Assembly: GCA_964388155.1 (NCBI GenBank)
Contig: CAYLYH010000002.1
Span: 62,001 to 126,000 of the forward strand
Length of the DNA stretch: 64,000 nucleotides
Source: JACNKV01 sp964388155
GTDB taxonomy: Bacteria; Fidelibacterota; Marinisomatia; Marinisomatales; JACNKV01
Direction: 5' to 3'
How positions within the stretch are numbered: position 1 is the first letter of the stretch; each line of letters opens with the position of its first letter. Both the position numbers and the translations under genes were made by a program. This document shows positions 46,337-55,600 of the stretch, piece by piece. The notes beneath the pieces were generated by a model that saw nothing but the letters and a program-made list of their open reading frames with translations, was not told the origin of the DNA and did not search any database.

Positions 46337-47641
46337 TTATTTATTGATTTGTTTCAAGTATAATACGAATGTGTCTAGCAGAGCATCGTTATATTTTACC
46401 GTATATATAGTTGCTAGACTATCGGCAATTTTCTTTAAATCTGTATTTTGAATATGAGTACTATCTCTTGGTAATACTGTTTTCAAAAAAAGTGACGCAT
46501 AATACTCATCTTGAACATCTTTCACTCTTTGCTTAACCTTTATATTTTTATCCATATTTAGATCTTTTGCCTTTTGAACTAAGATAATATCTCTAATTAT
46601 CCTGTACAACCCGGTTGTCAAATTACCATTGATAATATTGGGAGGTCGGGTTTGTAATCGAATAATAAAGTCATCAACAGTCAATGAGTCTTCTTCAATA
46701 TTTGCTAACACTTCTTTTTTAACATCTGTAAGTTTGGCGTAAATTGATTCCTGTTGTGTCTCTGTTATTGACTTTGACTCTTTAGAATTGATGGCATATT
46801 CAATTAGAGCCGAGATATAATAGAACAGTGAATCATTAATACTTATTTCTTTATCTTGGATTAATTTGTTTACGTATTGATCTGCAATTATTTGACGTTT
46901 TTTTTGAAGAATATTAATTCTGAGTTTTTTCTTTTGGGATTGAAATAGGTTCTCATCTATAAAAAGTTGGTATTTTTCATTTTCTTTATATAAGATATGC
47001 CATCCATATGATGATTGAATCGGTTCTGAAATTTTACCAACAGACATTGAAAAAGCATATTCTTCTAAGTGAGGATCTAACGCATCATATGGAACCCAAC
47101 CCAAATGCCCTCCTGATTTTTTCAATTCCATATTTTTTAAATGGAGTTTTGCTTCATGAATAAATTTTACCTTGTCTTGTTGAATTAATTTTGACAGCGA
47201 ATCAATAAAACTATATTCTTGATGAAAGATATGACGGAGTTTTACTTCTGTATTTTTCCAACGATAATGTTTGCGCAACATTGAGTCGGGGATTGTTACC
47301 TCTGCTTGTGCTATTGTACGTTCATACAATAACTCTCTCATAATATCTTCTTTTGCTAATTCAACCTGTTGCCTTGCATAATCATCTAAATTTAAGTTTT
47401 GATTTCTTGCCGCTATAGCTAATAGTTTTTTTTCAACTAATTTTACTGCATGCATTTTTCGCAACTCCGGGGAGTCAGACAGGTTTGATAATTGAATGAT
47501 GTTTTTATAACTATTCGAAAATTGATCTATAGACACTATGCTTGATCCAACTTTAGCAATATATGGTTCAGCATTCTCTTTTACTGAACATCCGTTGAAT
47601 AACAAAATAGTTATTATGGTAATGTAAAGTATTCTATTCAT
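46337..47641 (-). CDS. Parvulin-type peptidyl-prolyl isomerase lipoprotein
   Basis: A 434-residue lipoprotein (signal ending LFNGCS). After an N-terminal SurA/PrsA-like chaperone helix region (IAKVGSSIVSIDQFSNSYKNI), residues about 130-230 form a PpiC-type domain: VKLRHIFHQ, KKSGGHLGWVPYDALDPHLEEYAFSMSVGKISEPIQSSYGWHILYKE (given in pieces: SGGHLGWV, SEPIQSSYGWH). A long helical C-terminal part follows. Such proteins help fold exported and outer membrane proteins in the periplasm, which fits a neighbourhood of secreted and outer membrane proteins. It has its own promoter candidate and forms an operon with the SGNH/TPR gene. Confidence 0.88.
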   Translation of the reverse strand: MNRILYITIITILLFNGCSVKENAEPYIAKVGSSIVSIDQFSNSYKNIIQLSNLSDSPELRKMHAVKLVEKKLLAIAARNQNLNLDDYARQQVELAKEDIMRELLYERTIAQAEVTIPDSMLRKHYRWKNTEVKLRHIFHQEYSFIDSLSKLIQQDKVKFIHEAKLHLKNMELKKSGGHLGWVPYDALDPHLEEYAFSMSVGKISEPIQSSYGWHILYKENEKYQLFIDENLFQSQKKKLRINILQKKRQIIADQYVNKLIQDKEISINDSLFYYISALIEYAINSKESKSITETQQESIYAKLTDVKKEVLANIEEDSLTVDDFIIRLQTRPPNIINGNLTTGLYRIIRDIILVQKAKDLNMDKNIKVKQRVKDVQDEYYASLFLKTVLPRDSTHIQNTDLKKIADSLATIYTVKYNDALLDTFVLYLKQINK

Positions 47642-47662
47642 AATATGGATCGTTTAAGCATG

Positions 47663-47691
47663 TTTGTAATAATTCTTCAGGTCATTGGCAA
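47663..47691 (-). promoter_or_regulatory. Candidate promoter of the parvulin gene
   Basis: On the minus strand, TTGCCA (47691-47686), a 17-base spacer and TACAAA (47668-47663), about 20 bases before the ATG. Hexamer matches are moderate. It lies downstream of the terminator of the preceding gene, where a new promoter is needed. Confidence 0.35.
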
Positions 47692-47729
47692 AGAGAAATT
47701 ACAGCTTCTTTGTTTATGTATGCCAATAA

Positions 47730-47761
47730 ACAAAGTGCCGCAGAATTCTGCGGCACTTTGT
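47730..47761 (-). terminator. Terminator after the 1233-aa repeat protein gene
   Basis: A 32-base perfect palindrome with arms ACAAAGTGCCGCAG and its complement around AATT, followed on the minus strand by TTTATT. It lies 26 bases after the stop codon at 47787. The T-tract is short, but the stem is GC-rich and strong. Confidence 0.8.
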
Positions 47762-47786
47762 ACAACATTACTTTAGTAAAGTGTGT

Positions 47787-50700
47787 TTATTTCAACAACA
47801 ACATTTTACCTGTTTGCATTCGTTTATCTGAAGTAACACTATACAGATATACACCTGAAGGAACTTGACGTCCCATGGAGTTTATTGCATTCCATTTAAT
47901 AGAATATACTCCAGGATCTGCTTGTCCGTTGTAAAGAGTAATGACTTCTTCTCCTAAGAGAGAGTAAATCTTTACCGTTACATTGGATGTGATATCCAGA
48001 TCAAACATGATACTCGTTTCAGGGTTGAACGGATTCGGATAATTTCCTTTAAGTGCGAACTCATCAGGAATCATTTCCGGATTTACAACACTTAATTCAT
48101 TATCAGGATTATTGATACCGAAGATAGTTTCATACGCAAATTCGGTAGCATCGACAGGAATCAAAACCACACGATCGCAACCGAATCCGGCCTCATTATC
48201 TACTGCACCATTCGTACCGGGAGCATCATTCTCAATACCGGGATACCATCCACCAAACTTCGCCATGAATAAATTATCATGACCTGCAGGTAAAGTAAAT
48301 GAACCCGTAAAGATGTTATCGCCATCACCATCTGACAAATGAGGCATCTCTGAACTGGCCGGTGTCTCACAGCCCTCTCCCATACAGTCACCCCATGTAT
48401 ACCAACCGTTCAAAAATGAACCGTTAAATACTAAGGTATCAGGTTTCTGTACAAAAGGCTCTCCACTGTTTACGTTGATAACACCATCCACCCACTGAAC
48501 TGCAAATGTGAATGTTACATCATTCTCAAGTGGAGCTCCTGCCGGTAAAATATCCGGCTGGATTGCATCAAGAACAATCGCCTCTCCTGTCCAATCAAAT
48601 ACCTTGTTATCTCCTGTCTCCCAACCGGTATTATTCCAGTCTTCATCAGGATTGGCTTTGAACTTCCAAAAGACTTCGTTTCCGACATTCTCTGTGAACG
48701 TTACATCAAGAACATAAAGGTTCGGATCAACCAGGTCTGCCTGTAATGCATCTCCGCCGCCCCAGCCGTTAAAGCTACCGCGTACTTCTAATGTATGTAC
48801 TTCAGGATCAAACCCAACAAAGTTGGTCATGTCTGCTTGGAATGTAACTGTGGCTTCTACGAAATTTGGCTCTTCACATGTTGAACAACCGCTGAAACAT
48901 ACAACCGGAAGAACTTCATCAAGATCGCCCACTGTGTAAAAACGGTTACCGCCATCTTGACAGTCCGAAGGAACAATCTCTTCAGAGCCCCAAGCGTTAC
49001 CATTCACATACTTGTAGTAAGCTGTCTCACCGGTGGTTAAAGCAAACGTCGCTTCATAAACACCATCTGCATCGGCATCTGTCATCTCTGATGCTGCCGG
49101 ATCCCAGCCTTGCATACTACCGGCAATGTGAATACCATCTGCTGATACATCTTCATTCTGCATATCTACCTGGAAAGTAACATATACCTGATCGCAAGTA
49201 ATACAACTTGAGAAACATACAGGACCTACTGTCTCATCTTCTTCACCAACAACATAAAGACGATTGTAAGCACCCCAACCATTGTCAACACCACAATCGG
49301 ATAAACCTGTGTTGTCTTCCTGACCGCCCCAACCGTTACCGTTTAAAAATGTGTACTGAACAGTGTCTCCGGCTGTCATATCAAATGTAATCTCATAAAC
49401 ACCATCTGCATCTTCATCCGTTAGCTCAGAAGCTGCTGGATCCCAGCCCTGCATACCACCAGCAATATGAACACCATCGGCACTCACATCCTCATTGCTC
49501 ATGTCTAATTGAAAAGTGATTAATGTGCCTACAGGATCTTCAGGAAATTCATTATCAGGATTATTGATACCGAAGATAGTTTCATACGCAAATTCGGTAG
49601 CATCGACAGGAATCAAAACCACACGATCGCAACCGAATCCGGCCTCATTATCTACTGCACCATTCGTACCGGGAGCATCATTCTCAATACCGGGATACCA
49701 TCCACCAAACTTCGCCATGAATAAATTATCATGACCTGCAGGTAAAGTAAATGAACCCGTAAAGATGTTATCGCCATCACCATCTGACAAATGAGGCATC
49801 TCTGAACTGGCCGGTGTCTCACAGCCCTCTCCCATACAGTCACCCCATGTATACCAACCGTTCAAAAATGAACCGTTAAATACTAAGGTATCAGGTTTCT
49901 GTACAAAAGGCTCTCCACTGTTTACGTTGATAACACCATCCACCCACTGAACTGCAAATGTGAATGTTACATCATTCTCAAGTGGAGCTCCTGCCGGTAA
50001 AATATCCGGCTGGATTGCATCAAGAACAATCGCCTCTCCTGTCCAATCAAATACCTTGTTATCTCCTGTCTCCCAACCGGTATTATTCCAGTCTTCATCA
50101 GGATTGGCTTTGAACTTCCAAAAGACTTCGTTTCCGACATTCTCTGTGAACGTTACATCAAGAACATAAAGGTTCGGATCAACCAGGTCTGCCTGTAATG
50201 CATCTCCGCCGCCCCAGCCGTTAAAGCTACCGCGTACTTCTAATGTATGTACTTCAGGATCAAACCCAACAAAGTTGGTCATGTCTGCTTGGAATGTAAC
50301 TGTGGCTTCTACGAAATTTGGCTCTTCACATGTTGAACAACCGCTGAAACATACAACCGGAAGAACTTCATCAAGATCGCCCACTGTGTAAAAACGGTTA
50401 CCGCCATCTTGACAGTCCGAAGGAACAATCTCTTCAGAGCCCCAAGCGTTACCATTCACATACTTGTAGTAAGCTGTCTCACCGGTGGTTAAAGCAAACG
50501 TCGCTTCATAAACACCATCTGCATCGGCATCTGTCATCTCTGATGCTGCCGGATCCCAGCCTTGCATACTACCGGCAATGTGAATACCATCTGCTGATAC
50601 ATCTTCATTCTGCATATCTACCTGGAAAGTAACATATACCTGATCGCAAGTAATACAACTTGAGAAACATACAGGACCTACTGTCTCATCTTCTTCACCA

Positions 50701-51488
50701 ACAACATAAAGACGATTGTAAGCACCCCAACCATTGTCAACACCACAATCGGATAAACCTGTGTTGTCTTCCTGACCGCCCCAACCGTTACCGTTTAAAA
50801 ATGTGTACTGAACAGTGTCTCCGGCTGTCATATCAAATGTAATCTCATAAACACCATCTGCATCTTCATCCGTTAACTCAGAAGCTGCTGGATCCCAGCC
50901 CTGCATACCACCAGCAATATGAACACCATCTGCACTCACATCCTCATTGCTCATGTCTAATGCAAATGTGACTTGAGTTCCGGTGGGTTCACTAGCTTCA
51001 GTATAAGAAAGGTTATCAATCCATACTGTATTAGCAAGCGCGGTGTTTCCGCCGCCAATCCGAATGTATCCACCAGTACCAGCATCAGCGTTACCCGTAA
51101 GTGTGAATGTTGTAAAAACAGTGCTTCCGTTTATACTTACAGAGGGCTCTGTAGAGCTTAAACCTTGAACTGATAGTGTTATCTGATAGGTCTCATTGTC
51201 CCAGTTCTCTGTTTTAATATCAATTGACAACGTATAGTTTGTACCGGCTGTGGCTGTTATCGGTCGTTTTACAACCATATCATAACCACCGTCACTGAAT
51301 TTATATGCCCCCGAACCGTCTACTCCGCCGGTAGCATCAAACTCTTCCGCTGTCCACACATTGCCTTCATCATGATGGTTCCAGTTTGCCAAGTCTGAAT
51401 CGTCTTCAAAAGCGAAAACAAAATCATTTTGGGCAAAAATCGTTGATACTGTAAGCATACTTACTAATAACATTACGATTTTCTTCAT
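47787..51488 (-). CDS. Secreted starch-binding-like repeat protein with internal tandem duplication
   Basis: A 1233-residue exported protein. It has a signal peptide, then a carbohydrate-binding-like beta-sandwich (FVFAFEDDSDLANWNHHDEG). Next come two nearly identical 472-residue units, each of four modules of the CBM20/CBM48-like type (VHIAGGMQGWDPAASELTD with DADGVYEITFD; IHIAGSMQGWDPAASEMTD; VRGSFNGWGGGDALQ; FNGSFLNGWYTWGDCMGEGC). Cysteine pairs end several modules. The C-terminal domain starts NYPNPFNPETSIMFDL and marks it for T9SS-like export. No catalytic domain is present. Its own operator upstream matches that of the amylase operon, so I infer a surface scaffold that holds starch for the amylases. 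A GAGGAG site precedes the ATG. Confidence 0.88.
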   Translation of the reverse strand: MKKIVMLLVSMLTVSTIFAQNDFVFAFEDDSDLANWNHHDEGNVWTAEEFDATGGVDGSGAYKFSDGGYDMVVKRPITATAGTNYTLSIDIKTENWDNETYQITLSVQGLSSTEPSVSINGSTVFTTFTLTGNADAGTGGYIRIGGGNTALANTVWIDNLSYTEASEPTGTQVTFALDMSNEDVSADGVHIAGGMQGWDPAASELTDEDADGVYEITFDMTAGDTVQYTFLNGNGWGGQEDNTGLSDCGVDNGWGAYNRLYVVGEEDETVGPVCFSSCITCDQVYVTFQVDMQNEDVSADGIHIAGSMQGWDPAASEMTDADADGVYEATFALTTGETAYYKYVNGNAWGSEEIVPSDCQDGGNRFYTVGDLDEVLPVVCFSGCSTCEEPNFVEATVTFQADMTNFVGFDPEVHTLEVRGSFNGWGGGDALQADLVDPNLYVLDVTFTENVGNEVFWKFKANPDEDWNNTGWETGDNKVFDWTGEAIVLDAIQPDILPAGAPLENDVTFTFAVQWVDGVINVNSGEPFVQKPDTLVFNGSFLNGWYTWGDCMGEGCETPASSEMPHLSDGDGDNIFTGSFTLPAGHDNLFMAKFGGWYPGIENDAPGTNGAVDNEAGFGCDRVVLIPVDATEFAYETIFGINNPDNEFPEDPVGTLITFQLDMSNEDVSADGVHIAGGMQGWDPAASELTDEDADGVYEITFDMTAGDTVQYTFLNGNGWGGQEDNTGLSDCGVDNGWGAYNRLYVVGEEDETVGPVCFSSCITCDQVYVTFQVDMQNEDVSADGIHIAGSMQGWDPAASEMTDADADGVYEATFALTTGETAYYKYVNGNAWGSEEIVPSDCQDGGNRFYTVGDLDEVLPVVCFSGCSTCEEPNFVEATVTFQADMTNFVGFDPEVHTLEVRGSFNGWGGGDALQADLVDPNLYVLDVTFTENVGNEVFWKFKANPDEDWNNTGWETGDNKVFDWTGEAIVLDAIQPDILPAGAPLENDVTFTFAVQWVDGVINVNSGEPFVQKPDTLVFNGSFLNGWYTWGDCMGEGCETPASSEMPHLSDGDGDNIFTGSFTLPAGHDNLFMAKFGGWYPGIENDAPGTNGAVDNEAGFGCDRVVLIPVDATEFAYETIFGINNPDNELSVVNPEMIPDEFALKGNYPNPFNPETSIMFDLDITSNVTVKIYSLLGEEVITLYNGQADPGVYSIKWNAINSMGRQVPSGVYLYSVTSDKRMQTGKMLLLK
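48094..49509. repeat. Tandem 1416-base repeat, copy 1
   Basis: This stretch matches 49546-50961 at a constant offset of 1452 bases, with only two mismatches noticed by eye, both near its right end (49421-49480). A 36-base non-repeated stretch separates the copies. The period of 484 codons keeps the reading frame. Confidence 0.95.
49546..50961. repeat. Tandem 1416-base repeat, copy 2
   Basis: Second copy, encoding the N-terminal of the two four-module units. Boundaries are set by the first mismatches outside the alignment: position 49545 against 48093 on the left and 50962 against 49510 on the right. Confidence 0.95.
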
Positions 51489-51556
51489 CTGATTAATCTC
51501 CTCTTGTTGTTTACTAAATCAGGAATACTTCTATGTATTCTCTCTCAAAACTAATT

Positions 51557-51582
51557 TTAGTAACTCACATCAGAGTTACTAA
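51557..51582. promoter_or_regulatory. Operator palindrome, copy B
   Basis: TTAGTAACTC, six bases, GAGTTACTAA: perfect 10-base arms, the most symmetric of the three copies. It lies 69-94 bases before the start of the 1233-aa gene. The inner 7-base arms equal those at 43060 and 62193, while the spacer (ACATCA) differs. Shared arms with a different spacer suggest a dimeric regulator site. Confidence 0.8.
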
Positions 51583-51593
51583 TAAGTGCAGGA

Positions 51594-51622
51594 AATTTAC
51601 TCTTTATTCGGGAATTCTACAA
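51594..51622 (-). promoter_or_regulatory. Candidate promoter of the repeat-protein gene
   Basis: On the minus strand, TTGTAG (51622-51617), a 17-base spacer and TAAATT (51599-51594). The -10 lies 11 bases before the 26-base palindrome, the same order as at the amylase promoter, so a bound regulator would cover the transcription start. Confidence 0.45.
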
Positions 51623-51649
51623 TAATAATTCTTATCGTGATAAAATAAA

Positions 51650-52696
51650 TTATTGAACAAGAGAAATAGTGATTTTCTGGGGTGAACCTAATCTGCCAAA
51701 TTCATGATATGCATAATCAACAATCACAGTGACACCACCCCAATGAATGTTAATTCCTGCCCCTAATGTAAATTTTTCTTCAATGTCACGTTGAAATAAA
51801 TGTTGGATTCCACCACGTACAAACGCCACATTTGCTATATTAATTTCTGTCCCAATATTTAAACTTTCAGTATTATCATTGGGATGATTGGCATCTACGG
51901 CTAACGTAACATTCAAGTTACGATATAGAAATGGGAATTTGTATGCGATGCCAAACCGAAAAAGTAAAGGAAGATCAAACTTATCAGTATCTAAATAGGC
52001 ATTCACATGCTCCGGGTCTGATTCTAGTGTCGGATCTAAATCCGTTTGGATAATTAAATCTCTTCCGGACATTTGCATTTTAGTGCCAAAATTGGATATG
52101 CTCATTCCCAAGGTTAAACCCTCAACCTGCGTACTGTATTTTGTTCCTATATCCATTGCAAACCCGGAGGCACTTGAATTATAGATAAATTCGTTCACAT
52201 ATTTCGATGTAATCCCAAGCGAGAATTTGTCCGTAATTCTTTTTCCGTAAGTAAGTGTGGCTGAATAACATCCCGCATTAAAGGATTCTCCGGTCCCTTC
52301 CGGCTGATGTGTCGTTGTTACTTCCATCTCTTTCATGTGAAGGTACGAAATAGTTGCTCCTATTGACCCATATGTTCCTAAATTTATCAATCCTCCAACG
52401 TATTCATAATCGATATCTTGAAACCATTCGGTATGATCAAACAACACCTGTACCTTACTTAATCCGGCTATCCCTGCCGGATTCCAGTATAGAGCAGATA
52501 CATCATCAGCAATTGCCGTAAAGGCACCGCCCATAGATAAAGCGCGCGAACTCACGCCAATTTTCAAAAACTGACTGGCAGTAGTACCCACTTTGGACAC
52601 AGATTGTGATTGGAGCGAGTTCATCAATATCAAAGATATTAAAAGTGTCATAACAGAGTGGTTCGCGTTTCTCTGGTTATTTTTTTCAAACTTCAT
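51650..52696 (-). CDS. PorV/PorQ-like outer membrane protein
   Basis: A 348-residue protein of the UPF0164/PorV-like family. After a signal peptide comes the family's N-terminal landmark FLKIGVSSRALSMGGAFTAIADDVSALYWNPAGIAGL (key parts: GVSSRALSMGGA and YWNPAGIAGL). A run of amphipathic beta strands typical of an outer membrane barrel follows, ending YHEFGRLGSPQKITISLVQ. PorV-like proteins work with T9SS to receive or anchor exported proteins. It overlaps the 1410-aa gene by 4 bases at its start and is the last gene of the amylase-TonB operon. Confidence 0.85.
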   Translation of the reverse strand: MKFEKNNQRNANHSVMTLLISLILMNSLQSQSVSKVGTTASQFLKIGVSSRALSMGGAFTAIADDVSALYWNPAGIAGLSKVQVLFDHTEWFQDIDYEYVGGLINLGTYGSIGATISYLHMKEMEVTTTHQPEGTGESFNAGCYSATLTYGKRITDKFSLGITSKYVNEFIYNSSASGFAMDIGTKYSTQVEGLTLGMSISNFGTKMQMSGRDLIIQTDLDPTLESDPEHVNAYLDTDKFDLPLLFRFGIAYKFPFLYRNLNVTLAVDANHPNDNTESLNIGTEINIANVAFVRGGIQHLFQRDIEEKFTLGAGINIHWGGVTVIVDYAYHEFGRLGSPQKITISLVQ

Positions 52697-55600
52697 TTTA
52701 TCACCGCAAACTTTCCTTGAATAGGTTTAAAATCATTTTGGCTTCCTGATATTGGCTCTATGTAATAGAGATAAATTCCATAGGCAATTGAAAGATTTTC
52801 TTTGGTTAGCATATCCCATTCTGCCGAACCATCTTCAATTACTGTCTCATGATATAATACATCTACTAATTCGCCTGCCAAATTAAATATTGTAATCTTA
52901 CAGTGAGGTGGCAGATGGTTAAAATGGATTGATCGTGGTCCACGACCGGTTGCATATGGATTTTGCCCCTCCCAACTTGCACCGGCAATATATGGATTTG
53001 GAACCACTTTCACATTTTGGATGTCCTGTTTTAGTTTTTGTTGATCCAAATAAGGAGCATTCGAAACAAAACCAAAAATATCTTCTGAAGTAAATGGCTT
53101 AGTTATAATGATATTTAATGTGTCACCAAACGTCGGAATATGAAGAAAGGGTGAAGAATCATCACTATCAGGACTGATTCCCCATGTCACGAGAGTTGTG
53201 TCACCCATAGATTCCAATAGCACTATTCGGTCTCCATAGGAAAAGTGCCCTGGTTGCGCGAAGACAATTTCATCATACAAAGTACTATCCGGGTGCTCAT
53301 GGAAACCTTGTTCATCAAAATATCCTGTTTTCTGCTCTATAATTGAAACATAATCATGTTCATTATAAACTAATTCTGAATCAGGAATGGTGTATTCCCA
53401 TGTTTGATCAAAAACTGCAAATGATATTGGGGAATTATCATACGGATCCACAATAGAATAATTTACTCTAATACTTTCAAAAACGATTGTATCACCGGTT
53501 GTCCGAATTAATTCTTGTGCTTCTGTTTGATAATCCGCAGAATCTGAAAAAAGAAATTTTATGTCCCTTGGGTATTTTATTCCAATTGTTTCAATACCTC
53601 CGTAACTAAAAGAATCCGACAACACGTGATATTCATTATCATACTTTGGTGCATAGCTGGTTGACTGTTTGGTAACAACAGTATGGTTATCAAAGATTAA
53701 TTGCATCCCTTGAAAAATGGTCTTATCATCTTTCAAGGCTTGAGTCCATGACACTACGGTATCATGCTTTGACAATTCTGTAACATCAACAACCATAAAG
53801 TGTGAAGTAAAGGGTATCATCTCTTCCAGATCATTTAAATCTACATCCGGTTCCCCTAGATCAGGCTGTTGATTTCCTTCTGTCCCGCTTGGATTCGTCA
53901 GAATATTGTAGTTATCAGCATTCGGATCCATACCTTCAGACCAAGCAATATTTTGTTCTACTAAACAACCTCCCGAACCATTTTCATACTCATCTCTACA
54001 TCCATCACTCCCTACATCTTTATCGAACATTGCGTTCCCATCTATAAATGATTCTCCCAGCTCGCCTACCTGAAATCTACCGTCATTTTCAGTACCCCAG
54101 TCGGCACACTCGCCATTATCAAATTCATCAATATCTCCATCTCCGTCATTATCCCATCCATCAGAACAGTTTTCATTTGCCCCGGAATCTACATAATTAT
54201 CATGGCTTGGGTCAGGATTCCCCCAAGGATTAAATCCCGGTTCATCTTGATTACGTATTCCGTCAACACCATAATCCAACCAGTTAATCTCACCATTCCC
54301 CTCCCCCTCGTCTTCAGTATTTGGTAAACCGTCGAGTCCAAAATCAATAAACACTTCTGTTGAATCCCATTGTCCATTAGCATAGCTATCATCTATGTGT
54401 ACCCAATCTCCATCATCATCCAAACCATTCAATCTTGAATCTTTAAAATAAATTCTATAGTTATGATTATCAGGTATTTGGGCAGGGTCAATATTGTTTA
54501 AAACGATTCTACCTGTTCCTCTGGGTGTATGCAATGGATATACATCCTCGTTCGGTGGTGGGATAACATATCCCGCTGCGTGTGCTTCCGGAATAACAGA
54601 AATAACATTTTGAGCTGTCTGTATGTGTCCGCTCTTATCAATGGTTACAAATTTTGATGTTTCTGCCGGTAATATTTCCTTTTCTAAATTTCCGTGATCA
54701 TAGGCAGTAACTGCATAATAATAACGATGCCCATTAATCACATTTGTATCTGTCCATGCATGAACCAGCCCCGTATTGTCACCTAAATTATATAGTACTC
54801 CATCTATATCTAATGGAAAAAACCCCTCATATTCATTCACTAAATCGAATTGTTTTTCAGCAACGTTAAATTTATGTGATCCAAATGCATCTGAAATACT
54901 CCCGGCATCTGTAAATTCCGTATCGGTAGCTTTATATATTTTATATCCTTCAAAATCGTAGCCTGATAGTCTATCATATGAATTTTCAGAACGATCGTCC
55001 CAATAAATGGTGATATATCCGTCTCCTTCATAAGCCCAAACGGTCGGTAGGTCTGGTGCTTTTGCAAAATTATAATTTTGATTATAGATTGTCTGCACAG
55101 TTTGTTTGTTTCTGATTAAATCAGGAAGATTATCTCCAAATAACATTGCGATAGAAAAACGTTCTGTTTCACCAATCGGTAACGGAAAATATCCGGAGCC
55201 AAAAAGAAAGTCAGCGTCAACATTTTGCACAGATTTATTAAAATACCCCGGCGCCATTTTATTCCATAGACAATCATCACATCCCATATCTGAAAACTGA
55301 CCAAATGCAAAATAGTAAAAACTTGATAGTCCTATCTGATCAGACTCATCAATATCTGTTTTATCAATATTTGGTTCACCCGGGAATCCTGTATCCACCC
55401 ATTCATCACCCATTAACTCAAAACCGGATGTCGGTTGTCCATCACCTTCGCCATAAAACGTGTCTCCGCTTCCGGGAGCACCGTCTAAACCTACATCGTC
55501 CTTTTCAAAATCCCAGTCACCGTCATTATCAATACCATCACTCCGTGACTCATCAATCAGTAGATTATCTACTCCTTCATTCGTTAAATAATCAATGTAT

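Noticed and set aside
48200..50842. Pairs of identical short open frames repeated 1452 bases apart on both strands
   Set aside because: They are shadows of the internal duplication in the 1233-aa gene, not separate genes.
48094..50961. CRISPR-like or mobile-element repeat
   Set aside because: Only two long copies, fully coding and in frame, with no terminal repeats, target duplication or transposase.
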